From Jaapia argillacea MUCL 33604 (lineage: Eukaryota; Basidiomycota; Agaricomycetes; Jaapiales; Jaapiaceae): a DNA stretch of 41,945 bases. Position numbers and translations under genes: made by a program. Location: positions 1-41,945 of the forward strand of contig KL197796.1 of assembly GCA_000697665.1 (NCBI GenBank), read 5' to 3'. The notes beneath the pieces are model-generated. The model was given only the letters and a program-made list of their open reading frames with translations. It was not told the origin of the DNA and searched no databases. Of the stretch, positions 22,295 through 35,213 are shown piece after piece (the stretch's first letter is position 1; each line of letters starts with the position of its first letter).

Positions 22295-23046
22295 GTCCAG
22301 TATGATGTTCCGTTTGTACATTTATTATTTGTCACCGCGCGCTAGGTTTTAGCGCGCGCGCAAGGTCTTATCAAGGTCTTATTGCCATTCTAGGAGAAGT
22401 AATAACCTTATAAATTCCTCAAAAAGGAAAGTGGAAGTCTTCGAGACGCATAAGCCACGCGATCTTGATATAGGAGTCCGGACCTCTTTGTCTCTGTCTC
22501 AAAGGGTCGTCGTTGTTGTTGACGGCGACGACGAGCTGTTGGCGAGCTGAGCCCATCTAATAAAATTATTTACCATTTTCTCAGACACAAGAAAGAGTAC
22601 ACGAAGACCACGACGCATGAAATTGTTGCGTTGCGTCTGTTTGCAGAGCCGAAAATGGGGTGCAAGACGACATGAGAGGGATTGAGATGGGAAAGGGCAG
22701 ATAAATGTGTGGAAATAGTGATAAAATATGAGGGAAGAGGACAAGGGGGACGGGGAGCAATGGGAAAGGGACTGTCATGCAAACGGCCTGTCTGACGGGA
22801 GATGTCGATAAGAGCTTGGAGGGCTTCGGGTGCTCCCTCCGAGAAACAAGTGACCTATAAATGTGGGCTTGACATCGAGGACAACCCCACACCTGAGAAA
22901 GACTCAAGGAGGGCTTCAACTGTCCTCTGAGCCATCTGGAATCCGTCAATCACAAGCAGATACCGATATGTGCGCGATGCGCGCGCTGTTAAAACCTAGC
23001 ACGCGGTGCGAAATAATAAATGTACAAACGGAACATCATAGTCCAG
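22295..23046. repeat. 6-bp target-site duplication GTCCAG flanking the TIR element
   Basis: GTCCAG occurs directly before the left terminus (22295-22300) and directly after the right terminus (23041-23046), in the same orientation, as expected for a staggered-cut insertion. Confidence 0.75.
22301..23040. mobile_element. Non-autonomous TIR DNA transposon (MITE-like), 740 bp
   Basis: The ends are near-perfect inverted repeats. Left 22301-22350 and right 23040-22991 both begin TATGATGTTCCGTTTGTACA then TTTATTATTT and CTAGGTTTT, with three mismatches in 50 bp; both continue into GCGCGC-rich sequence. A GTCCAG duplication flanks it. The interior has no transposase, only low-complexity minus-strand frames, so it must have been moved by an enzyme from elsewhere. 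Six-base duplications are not typical of hAT or Plavaka elements; IS3EU-type elements are one family reported with six. The superfamily is left open. Confidence 0.85.
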
Positions 23047-23439
23047 CGTCTCCTGCCAGTAGCACCGCCCGATGATGATAGACCGCGAAAGAGAGATTGC
23101 GTTATCGGACAACTCATGGAAGTCGTGTCGCCCAATCCGATCGGCAGCGAGCACTGAACATATTGGCGTCTAGCGTGGCACGTTTCAATTAACAGTGGAC
23201 GAACGAAGCAGAGTAACTTCGTCGTATACTTACTGTTGCCTAGTCATATTACCATCCTATTATTATTAAGAGGTGAATAATACAGACACCTCTAGTTCAT
23301 GGAAACGGTTAGTATCAGGGATTGAAAGAAATCTGAAACGCAGCAGTGTAGTCAAACCGAAGAAGCACATTGGGTCACGGACCGTCTATTGTAGTCTTGA
23401 TAAAATGGGATGCATCGGGGCAAGGGTGGACTCGACTCG
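23047..23439. other. Spacer, no gene seen
   Basis: Between the TIR element and the decayed protease there is an AT-richer stretch with only short frames and no motif. It probably includes the lost 3' flank of the protease gene. Confidence 0.35.
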
Positions 23440-25010
23440 CTCATCTGTGCGGATCATCATACACGAGCCCCTTTTGCAGATCATATAATTCCGCATTGTG
23501 AGGCCCACGGGCAATGATGGGAACAGGTATATAACAGGCGTTCCCCGAACCTGCGCAACGAAGAAAGACAAGATGAGGAGAACGACTACCCCAAACAATC
23601 CAATGACGATGCATGAGATTCTCATGAACGCCGCGATGGTGCTGGAGGAGGTTGGACGTGCCAAAAAAGCTCCCTTAACTGTCGGTTGACTCCATCCATT
23701 AGTCCGCAGTAGACACGTGTTGAGATGTCAGCCTATCAGAGGAGTCCTTCGCCTTCCCTTGGGCTGCATGTGTATATGCGGCGATCCACATCGCGTTGAC
23801 TTGGTCAACTTGAAACCGCGCCCGCGCTCATTCCTGGTCCGTGACCTATCATCCCAGAAGATTTGAGGATGTCAGGGTAGGCGACGTGGTAAAAACGCAC
23901 GCTGAGAATTTGCATGAAGGGATCCGTGGTCCCAGGGGTAGCCCAACGACCAAACTCGAAGAGGGCATACATGTTTCGTAGAAACGTCGAGGAGGACATC
24001 TGAAGCGGAGACGAGATCTCAGGCATAGATGAACCACTCCAGCCCACAAACACTTACCAGCATCGCCACCAATATCGCCGGCCCACGTGACAGTCCGCTG
24101 CAACCATCTGGGCCGACAACATCCGTGGCGTCAATCGGATTGATAGAAGTCTCAGACATGAATTAAATATCGACCTCCGTATTACAGGGAACGACATGAA
24201 GGTTCCTGGCCGCGTTGAAGCCGACACCGGGAATGTTTTGATAAATCGCATTCACGTATCAGGGCAGGATAGCTATGGGTTGAGAGAGGAAGTCTGATTA
24301 GAAGGTTTGTGATTATGAGTGAAATCACCACACAAGCTTCTCGAGTTTACTTTCAAAGCACTTGGGTGATCAGGAGAGGCCTACAATTTTGAGCGGTCGT
24401 TGAAGGTTTTCCCGTTGACGATCATAACCATCTATTATCATTTTCCATCTCGGGAGCGATGGATTGGATCGACTACCTTCGACGGCGGTGTGTTCTTTGT
24501 GGCCACTAGGTCAGCAGGTACTTTACCGTGTCACGTCTCGGGGGAAATTTCGGCTAGGAAGGTAATGTGGAGAGGCGGGATTGTCGGATGGTAAAATTGC
24601 CTGCATTCATCATCGCAGCTGCCGTGTCTCTGGCCAGACAAAAAGTGATGTCATTCGACTCTTCTGGATATATCATGAAAACCTGATATTAGTGACTAGG
24701 TGAAAAACTGCAGGAACCCTGATTGAAACGCACGCAGTCATCCAAGAGGGTATCCAAGAAGTTGTTACTATGGTAAGCCGTAGTATTGACACTTCGTGAT
24801 CGCTGGCACTGCGGTCCTGCCATAAGTCTCGCCAATTGCTTCCCACAGAATTCGTGTCGTGAACTCACGCTCCAAGGCCCAATACGCCATTCAAAACACC
24901 ATCGGTCGAACCATCTGAGACCGAAGAATGCGGGGTCGTTGATTTGATCGCGTGGTTGAAAGCAAGGTCGTGGCACAACGACAGAGGTCAGTTCATAGCT
25001 AGCCACGGCG
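23440..25010 (-). pseudogene. Membrane-anchored pepsin-like aspartic protease (A1), decayed
   Basis: Minus-strand blocks occur in the order of a fungal A1 peptidase: STDGVLNGVLGLG (about 24900), then IPGVGFNAARNLHVVPCNTE, INPIDATDVVGPDGCSGLS, FLRNMYALFEFGRW with TTDPFMQILS (about 23900-24000), a membrane helix ISCIVIGLFGVVVLLILSFF (about 23600), and a tail with ELYDLQKGLVYDDPH ending near 23440. In active relatives the helix anchors the protease at the cell surface. Stops interrupt the chain, for example after CNTEVDI, in the segment between the two catalytic-lobe blocks and before the helix, and I cannot find the N-terminal DTG motif. It is therefore a pseudogene. The assignment rests on block order and recalled motifs. 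Confidence 0.65.
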
Positions 25011-25519
25011 GTGGATCAACGCCTTCGCTAGATCACCAGACAGGAACAAGATGATATGTGCTTTTGGAGTTTGGAATGACCGAGGATTACGGCGGTGTAG
25101 CAACATCCCACGTGGACCACGTCAAACTTCCGCTACTTCGCCTGGCTAGTGTTTCATCGTTTTGCTGTTCATCGACGATGGTAAAACTCCTTCATAAGAC
25201 ACCGTCTACGAACAGCAGAATAAATTGACAACCAATCATGGACTTAGTCATTGGAAGAGAATGCGGCCTTTGGTCGACTCCAGTTCACACATTCGCATAC
25301 AGACGCTAGTTGTGATGGAGTGTAGCATTGACATCTATTCGAGCACACAAGACTGGTAGGTCCCTCATCCCCGACCGCTAGGGAGGAGAAACTGCACCAA
25401 CCCCCATCTCGATGTCCACGCTTGGGTCCTCCGTATCGCTTGGGTATCTTGTAAGTTCTGATGTAGTCTGGGTTGTTTTCGATCAGTGGAAGTTTGAGTA
25501 TAATAGCAGAGCCACGGCT
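25011..25519. other. Spacer before the truncated DUF6534 copy
   Basis: No recognisable gene. The part nearest 25520 may hold the last exon of the second DUF6534 gene on the minus strand, which I could not define. Confidence 0.35.
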
Positions 25520-26519
25520 TCAAAACATACAGACAGGAAATGGGGACTCACATCGTGCACAACCCCACCCGGAATCCCATCAGTGCCACAAACACTTGCC
25601 TCGCAGATATCGCAAGAACCACTACCGCATCCTTTCTTACCAGTCGTTGATGCACAAATGTTGCATTCAACGTCGCCCGGAGAATGCTGGCTCCCAACGG
25701 CGAACAGAGGAAATACACCTGGGCTCGAACTGAATGAGTCTTGCGCGAAGTTGTCCCGAAGGCTTTGGCGCGCATTGAGACTGCAGTGTTTAAGATGATA
25801 TACAATAGTACCATCGACGAAGGAGTGATTCTAACTGTAGACTCACGATGTCGTGACTGAGATCAAATACACTGAGGAAGAATGGGAAGGAGTTCGGCAA
25901 TCAGTGGCGGTCATCCATCTGGTCAGGGCGAGAGGTTATCAAGACGCACATTGGCCGCTCGGAAGGAAAGGGATCATGAATATGAACATTTCTGGCCTCA
26001 GCACGAACTGCATATAGGTATGTGGTCAACGTCAACATAACCAGCGGTGCAGGTTCCGTTGACTGACCAAAAGCATGTTCAGAAAAGCTGCCAGCCTGTT
26101 GAATTCAAAGAATCAGATCTGAAAGTACGGCACATAAGCAGGCAACACACGTGGTGAGCGCACCCCGGTTGATCGAATATATCTTCAACTTGTCCAACAG
26201 CGAGTCCGAGCTAAATCACAGAACGTCGTCAATGATAGGATAGAAACGGCTTGTAAGGAGGAAACCCACTGCTTGATACCTATTTTTCTTCCACGAAAGA
26301 TCTAATCACGCAAAGTAATAGGCAACGCCAGAAGAAAGTCGGTAAAGAGATGATTCGCAAAGGAAGGCTTCCGGCTAGGAATGGCAAGATTCAAGTCTCG
26401 AACCGACATACCCAGCAAAGAATGACAGTGATACTGAGATCGCAGGCCACAGTAGCCACACTTTGAATGATTGTGACATCCTGCAAAAATGAATGGATGG
26501 CGTGCACGCTGAGTGGACG
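25520..26519. repeat. Exact 1000-bp direct repeat, copy 1
   Basis: Every line compared is identical to 40946-41945 with a constant offset of 15426 and no gaps. The shared part starts at TCAAAACATACAGACAGG and runs to the last base of the window, so it may extend further in copy 2. It contains DUF6534 exons on the minus strand. Confidence 0.97.
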
Positions 26520-27350
26520 ATATGGGAGCGAATCGTTCGAAAGGATACCTCAGTCGATATTATATAACTGAACGTCCCTCCTATGCCCCTAGAACGAGGA
26601 TGAGGATTCACCACTTTTGAGACTAGACGTGACATACGAGAATGTCGTTTGAACTGATGCGCATGAAGATACCGTATTTAGCAGAGGCATAACTTAGAGA
26701 GGATCACATCCCTTACCGATACCCGAGGCTGACCAGAAATGAATGAGAGTCGTCGGTAAGGCCGGTCTTCAGTGAACATAGTTCGAATCAGCACTTACCG
26801 ATTTGTACAAGAGCAAGAGACATCTGTTCAAATCAATGCAAACTCGTCGGATGGAGGAGAAAGAGCCCGAGGGAAATCATACAATGATAGCAGTGAACCA
26901 TTTGTTCTTGCTCACTGGGAGGATGGCATTGTCACAAACGGAGAAGGAGTATAAGCCATCGACTCACATTTGTACACCCCAGTTGCGAAGAAACTGTGTA
27001 CCGTGATCGACTCGTTTCAGGTACTGGAGGTGGAAGTGCGAGATAAAGACAAACCATTGTGATATAAACGCCGAGATATACTGCCGAGCGGACATCAATG
27101 AAGGTGAGTGAGAAGATCAAAGACGACGGAGCAGGTGGGTAAAACTCACAATGGCGAGCAGTTGTATCTGGACAGATACATTCACATTATTAGTTCCAGA
27201 AGAGGGGATGCGACCTACAGGGTGCTTACCAGCGCTGCACTACGAGGGAATCAGGGAACAGAATATTGGGGTCAGAAGAGGACGACAGCATACACTGGCA
27301 TGAGATTAAGTTTGGGGAAATTCCCAAAGGTCGTTATGAAATCCCAGTAC
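25555..27350 (-). pseudogene. Second DUF6534 membrane protein, N-terminus lost
   Basis: This is homologous exon by exon to the gene at 19495-21872. At 27299-27350 it matches the exon that reads DFITTFGNFP in both. Further down come VYLISVTT joined over an intron to SLNARQSLRDNFAQDSFSS. Its tail differs, with a cysteine-rich stretch CNICASTTGKKGCGSGSCDI followed by CEASVCGTDGIPGG. Homology to the intact gene ends abruptly at about 27350, where Crypton sequence begins, so the first exons and promoter are missing. The function of the family is unknown. Divergence from the first copy is substantial, so the duplication is old, while the copy at 40946-41945 is identical over 1000 bp. Confidence 0.7.
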
Positions 27351-27365
27351 ATAGAGTATAACCCT

Positions 27366-27427
27366 GGGTCACCATGTGGCTTGGTGACCCTCCTGGTGAC
27401 CCCCGCTTAAGGCTTGCCGAGGTCACC
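27366..27427. repeat. Cluster of GGTGACC/GGTCACC motifs at the Crypton left edge
   Basis: GGGTCACC (27366-27373), GGTGACCC (27383-27390), GGTGACCC (27395-27402) and GGTCACC (27421-27427) lie within 62 bp. The first two form an inverted pair with a 9-bp spacer, as in recombinase core sites. Confidence 0.6.
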
Positions 27428-28258
27428 AACCCATTGTACGCCTCGTCGTCAGGAGGAAGCCCAGCTGACGTTGGAGCGGTCCCTCGAGACCCGAATAAAG
27501 ATTAAGCACCGCCGGCGCTTTACCAATTTGAGTGAGAAGGCCGAGCTACCAAAAGAAGCAAGCCTACGAAACACCCCGCCGCTTGCTTCTGACTGTCGTT
27601 CGACAAGCTCCATCCACTGCCTGCTGCTTCGTGCCTCCCCCCCTAACTTGATGTGACTCTCTCTGCTCGGGGCATTGCGTTGTACTGTACTCTACCAGCT
27701 TTTTTTGCTTCATCTTTGCGCTACCATAACAAATATCCACCAACCTACGAGTTTGCCGCTGCCAACCTAGTCAAGACGCCGCAGCCGTTTCAGAAATTCA
27801 GAAATTAATTTATTTCCCCTCAACTCCGCGTTCTCGCTGTCAGATCCAATTTCTTGACTGTTTCACCAACATCCTTCCCAGCTGCAAATTGGGCCGCTCA
27901 TTCGCCTGCTATTCTCGGACCTCCAGGACGGTGATGATCACTCCCGAGCCCCCTTCGCCGTCCAACACTTCGTCTTCACCGTGACGATAGGCTACCTCCA
28001 TCCTCTGGAATATTTGGCTCCAGGTAAGCCCCCAGCTTACTTCTCGCCATTCCCCTTTCTTTTGTTGCTTTTGGATTGCCCTGTTCCTTTGGCTTCCCCA
28101 TCCGAGCTTTAGGCTGCTGACACTATCTTGTTCATCATAGGATAAATATTCTCTTATTTCTTCGTCATCTCACCAGCTTTTGTAGGCTTCTTCTGGCTCG
28201 AAGAAAAGGTGACAGCACATTCATCCCCAAACCATACAAATGCTAATCTGTCTCACAG

Positions 28259-31200
28259 ATGCACGGAAACACAAGAAAACCAACACAATTCATTTCCTAC
28301 CACCACCCGCCCTCGCCTCTGGCCCACAAACGAGCAAGACGTGAGGCGAACATTTCGGGTTTCACCGAGTTTACCGACGTTCAGGCTGCACATCCAATTG
28401 TCCCTCCGAGGCTTCCTGACCTCTCACGGCTTATACCCATGGACGTAGAGGCTGATTCGGAAGGAGATTGGGATAAGGGTGAGGTTGGCCTCATCAATGG
28501 GGACGAAGAAATCAGTGGGGAGGAAGGTGGGGAGGATAGTGATGCGATGGTGATTGAGGGTGTATCGTCTACCCGGCCCCCTGTACTCATGATTGGAGAA
28601 TCTACTTTGGTATCGACCACAATCACGAGTACATCACGATCATCACTCCTCTCTCCCGGAACAATTCGTGCCCAGGATGCGCTCCGAGCCGAAACATACA
28701 CCAACTCTCTCTCACTTAAGGCGAAGGTACAAGACCAGAAAGCAACGGGAGCAGCCTACCGAGGCCATGTGAAACGATATGTGGAGTGGTTTACGATTGA
28801 TCAGAGCTGTCGAGTGAACAAGAATCCATCCCATTCTGCCCTCCCCGCATTCCCGGTGACTGCCACCAAGGTAGCAGCATTTCTTGAGCACGAGATGTCA
28901 CGGCCCAAAGCAAGTCAACCCATCCTCTTTCAGTCACTGGAGTTAGCTAACCTTCGACTGCAGAAGCAACGTGGGTCTGCCAGTAGCCAACCGGGTACCA
29001 CTGTTGGCAAGTCGATGATCAAAGGTGCAGTTTCGGCACTTGAAAACTGGCGGGTCAATCACGAGCACGAGTATCTTGACGATGCTGAGGCGCAGAAACC
29101 ACTTCGCTATGACGCTCGTATCAAAGCATTTGAGGATAGTGTTGGAAAGAGGGAAACAGATCGGATCGGTATGTCCCAAGCTCTCAAAGCTACGGGATCG
29201 TCTTCAGGTCAGAAGTTTGTCATATCTCACCCATGATTGTGCTCATGAATTATTATTATCGAGCAGACACATACACGTTGAAGGAGTTGTTGCAATGTCA
29301 GAAGTGGTGCTTGATGGATGGTTGTTGGAAGGTCTTCGTTGGCGCCCGTGATCGTGCCATGCTCCTCCTCTCCACAGCAACTGCCTTTCGTGGGGGTAGT
29401 TTGCGGATGCTTGAATGGTCCGACTTATTCATGGTTGACCTGCCCATGCCTGACGTTGAACTTGGGCACCGTGAGCCAGTAAGCGACCTTGCTTTGTTTT
29501 ATGTTTATTGAGCTTGATTTTACCTTAGGTCCTGGGAATCCTTGCTGATAATGCAAAGACAAATCAAGAAGGCCGTATCGATGAACATGGTGCACTGAGG
29601 CACCAGCAAGTTGAGCTCTGCCCCATTGGTTCTCTTGCTATCCTATTCTTCGTCTACTTTCATATCCTTGAATTCCCCGTCCCATCTTTTTCTCCCAACT
29701 TCGATGACAAGGACTACGGAGAGTATGGAAGACGAGACTGGTATGGCTTCCATGTATTCCATACCAAGCCAGAACATCCAGAGGTCGAGATGTCATACGA
29801 CAGTGAGTACATTGCATGACATCGGGTTGGACCAGTGTACTTATATATTGTATTGTAGACCACCGTGACCGTATCAACTTGATGCACAACAAGAATGATA
29901 TTGCTATCACAAAGGTAACACATGCCGGGCGATGCTTCGCTGCCCAGGAGTCCCGTTCAAATGGAGCAAGTGAGAGCGGGACAAAGGCCCTCGGTGGCTG
30001 GAGCGACAATGGCTCCTTCCGCAAGTGCTACGACCGTAACCTTCCCCTGGATGCACTCTTGGCTACAGGGGGATACAATGGCAGAAGGCCAGAGAGCTAC
30101 TTTTGTGCCCGTTCAAAGCTATGTAAGACTTATCTGACATTCTCTGTTTCACAGCTTGCTAACTTGGCCCATCTCCCCAGATGTTCCAGAAGACCTAAAG
30201 AAGGAGATCTTCCCATTCATCGAGGAGGAGGAGGCCTCTCTTCAAGCTCGATCCAGTGCAAACCGTTTCGCAAAAGACATCGCGTTGAAGAAATTTCTTG
30301 AATTGCTCAAGTGGATGCGTGTGGTTCTCCTTCAAGATTTATCGCTCCTGTATGGCGAGTACTCCACCTCAAAGCTATTCCATCATCCACTCTTCCGCAC
30401 CAACACATTCAAAATACTGGCGGCAGAGGCATCGGTCAGGATTGCCACTGCAGAGCAGGACTATCGACAGTCTCTCCATCTTCTCCCTAGTCAAGTCGCT
30501 GAACGAGTAGGCGGCATTGTCATGGTACAGTCAATGAAGCAACAAGAGCGCCATGATAAGACAGATGCATCCATCCAACGGCTCGAGGAGGGGTTTGGAG
30601 AGATAAGGGGTCTCCTTGAATTGCATCAAATGACGGGGTCTTCAAAGAAGTGAAAGCGTGGTAAGCCAGTTCCACATAATTGAACACTTTTCCTGGTCTT
30701 GATCCTTTCATTTTTTTTGCTATGCACGGAAGTAGGGTCTGTGCCGCCCCCACCTCCCATGCCAATTATTCCCGCCGCTCTACCCATTACAGCGCCATGG
30801 GTTCCTCAGCAGCTCCCATTGTTTCAACCATTCACTCCACCTCTCACTGGTACGACCAACATGGTCTCGTTTCCTCCAACATCCCCAACCTCCGTATACA
30901 ACATATCTGGGCCTTCCGCCACAATAAACTTTCATAACCCTCCTGCTCAAGAGTCTGTCAGACCTGCCGAGGCACCATCACATTCACCTGGCTCACTCCC
31001 GCCGTCTGCACCACTCTCAGGTGTTCAAGTTTTGTCACCATCCAATCATCAGAGCACGTCTGTGGTTGGTGACACACATCAGGAAGTGGTTGACAACCCA
31101 GAGGCCAAGTGGAAGAAGCTGGCGACCCGGTTCAATGCCGCCCAGCTTCTGAACCACGAATGGGAGTGGATCAACGGAGACTGGTTGCCGAAGTACAAGT

Positions 31201-31523
31201 ATATCCCCGTGACGACGATTACAGAGATTTGGACCGAGTATGCGGATGGGCTACGGGGCTATCTTCCTGTTCGGGATCTGAACGCAATTTGGGAGGCGAG
31301 GTGGAGGAGAAACGAGAAGCCTCTGAAGACCGAGAATTCACGCCGGGCCAAAGTCTATAAGCTCGTCCAGGCGCTTTCCGAAAAGCCGCGCTGGAACATT
31401 GCTAAGGCGCTCCGTTTTCTAGCTGAGAAGTATGAGCCACATTATCGTGCTCGTGCATTTTGCGACTATCTCACCCCAACTACTCACCAGTTGATATTGG
31501 AGGACTCGAAATTGTTTAAGTAG
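28259..31523 (+). pseudogene. Crypton tyrosine recombinase with GCR1_C domain, one nonsense codon
   Basis: Exons 28259-29207, 29267-29478, 29529-29802, 29859-30122, 30181-30660 and 30736-31523 are all in phase and give a 989-codon frame. Residues about 140-300 (TGAAYRGHVKRYVEWFT) are the Ndc10-like N-terminal DNA-binding part. The catalytic core keeps Arg in TATAFRGGSLRML (about 358), His-x-x-Arg in KVTHAGRCFAA (about 500-503) and the nucleophile Tyr in FRKCYDRNLP (about 536). A coiled-coil-like stretch follows. Exon 6 encodes a proline-rich linker and a GCR1_C (PF12550) domain, KWKKLATRFNAAQLLNHEWE to LPVRDLNAIWEARWRRN. TGA at 30651-30653 (codon 724) precedes AAGCGTG and probably replaces CGA in a basic patch. 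As it stands the product would be 723 residues with a complete recombinase core and no GCR1_C domain. Confidence 0.85.
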
Positions 31524-31639
31524 GCTAGTACTAACTGTCGTAGACATCTTTGATTACATGGCATGTCAATCTGGTTGTGGAACTTATTCATCACCGAACA
31601 AGTGTGTACACACATAGAGATAGATGATCACTAAGCGGG

Positions 31640-31970
31640 AGTGTCGCTAAAGATGCATAAGTCGTGAGGAAGGAGGGTAGGGGATGATAAGATAGGAGCA
31701 ACAACGAGGGATCCCAGAGCGAAACAACCGAGAGGGGAGGAGCTAGGGCAGAGGTGACTGCGACGCAATACCGATACGTGAAGTAACTAATTACTAAGTC
31801 ATGAAGTGTGACGACGAGTATAATATATGCTGCGAGTACTTTTGAATAGTCTCTATAGATGCATGAGTCGTGACGAGGGAGGGAGGGAATGATAAGATAG
31901 CGGCGATGAGGGATCCATGAGACAAACGACCGAGGGAGGATAAGGCAAGACCAGAGGCGGCAGAGGGACG
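31640..31970. repeat. Two diverged direct repeats, 3' of the Hsp70 remnant
   Basis: About 110 bp at 31640-31760 recurs at 31858-31970 (shared words GATGCATRAGTCGTGA, ATGATAAGATAG and GAGGGATCC). Both lie in the 3' flank of the minus-strand Hsp70 gene; no function is apparent. Confidence 0.65.
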
Positions 31971-31989
31971 ACGAGCAAATAAGGAACTT

Positions 31990-34418
<2,429 letters not shown>

Positions 34419-34462
34419 GAAGGTTTTTCGTTAGCCGAGCTGTCGGCTAACGAAAAACCTTC
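34419..34462. repeat. Perfect 20-bp inverted repeat with 4-nt loop
   Basis: The left arm, 34419-34438 (GAAGGTTTTTCGTTAGCCGA), and the right arm, 34443-34462, are exact reverse complements around GCTG. A perfect 20-bp hairpin is unlikely by chance. It could be a foldback end of a mobile element, a terminator-like RNA hairpin or an inversion scar. Confidence 0.85.
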
Positions 34463-34915
34463 CTCACTGCCTACCACCCTTTCGTCGCTGTTCATCCCAA
34501 CGGGGGTGTCTTTACTTGGTGTCAGTCACCCACCGTGGATTCGACTGGGTGAAACGGCCAACATCGACTCCACTATTCGCGTTGTCAGCTTCAGTTTCCC
34601 CACACCAACTGTTCTCAATTGTAACTCGCGGCTCGTATCATACCTTCCCCCTTGTCATCTGCGCCGGCTTCTACACATGGCCTACAGCTACGTACAACCT
34701 CGACAGGCTCTTCGCACACCCAACGCACCCCCATTCAAATGCTACATACTCAAGACTTGGCCATGGCAACACCCATCTGAACCCGTCCTCAACAGCAGTG
34801 AGCCAGCAGTCTGGTTGTAGAAGTCAAATTCCGATTGTGGGTCGTAGCTTGGTCAAGGTGAGTTTCACCCACTATCTTGGTCCCCTCAATTTTAACATTT
34901 TCGACGACATTGCAG

Positions 34916-35196
34916 GATCCGTACTGCAGCCGTGAGCGCACAGCGAGGATGTGCGCTCGCTTTGTAACGCATTTATATGCGTCTCTCGATCTTTCAACAC
35001 CACCACCGCCGTAGCCTTCCACGTGGACAGTCCATCCCCTCTCCTCTCCTCGCCTCGCCCGCTTCATCGCTTACACCCTCCATCACACCCGACTACGCGC
35101 CTCGGTGACGTTCGCCGCGCAATATATTTTAAAGCGCCTAATAGTTTCGATTCCCTGCCGCTCAGGGATCATCGGGTCATCGCCAATTCATCGACG
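34916..35196 (+). pseudogene. Pho80/PCL-type cyclin, 5' fragment (tandem copy)
   Basis: After an acceptor (ATTGCAG, 34909-34915) comes DPYCSRERTARMCARFVTHL, then in a shifted frame LARFIAYTLHHTRLRASVTF and AAQYILKRL. This is the same stretch as 35448-35712, about 535 bp downstream, at clearly lower conservation. Homology stops at about 35196, before the cyclin-box core. An upstream frame ending GRSLVK with a donor GTGAGT could be its preceding exon. It is a broken tandem duplicate of the next gene's 5' part. Confidence 0.65.
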
Positions 35197-35213
35197 CGCC
35201 TTCCGCGTAGAAT

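Larger units (their letters stand above)
27351..31540 (+). mobile_element. Crypton (tyrosine-recombinase DNA transposon)
   Basis: The left limit is set where DUF6534 homology stops. The right limit is uncertain and placed just after the stop of the GCR1_C exon. Cryptons lack terminal inverted repeats and move by a tyrosine recombinase instead of a DDE transposase. The long leader (27430-28258) has no gene; its end, with donor GTGACA after 28207 and acceptor CACAG at 28258, looks like a 5' leader intron. Confidence 0.75.

Noticed and set aside
22581-22949. Minus-strand open frame inside the TIR element as a transposase
   Set aside because: Composition is Pro/Ser/Leu low complexity and no DDE or zinc-finger motif is visible; the element is too small to be autonomous.
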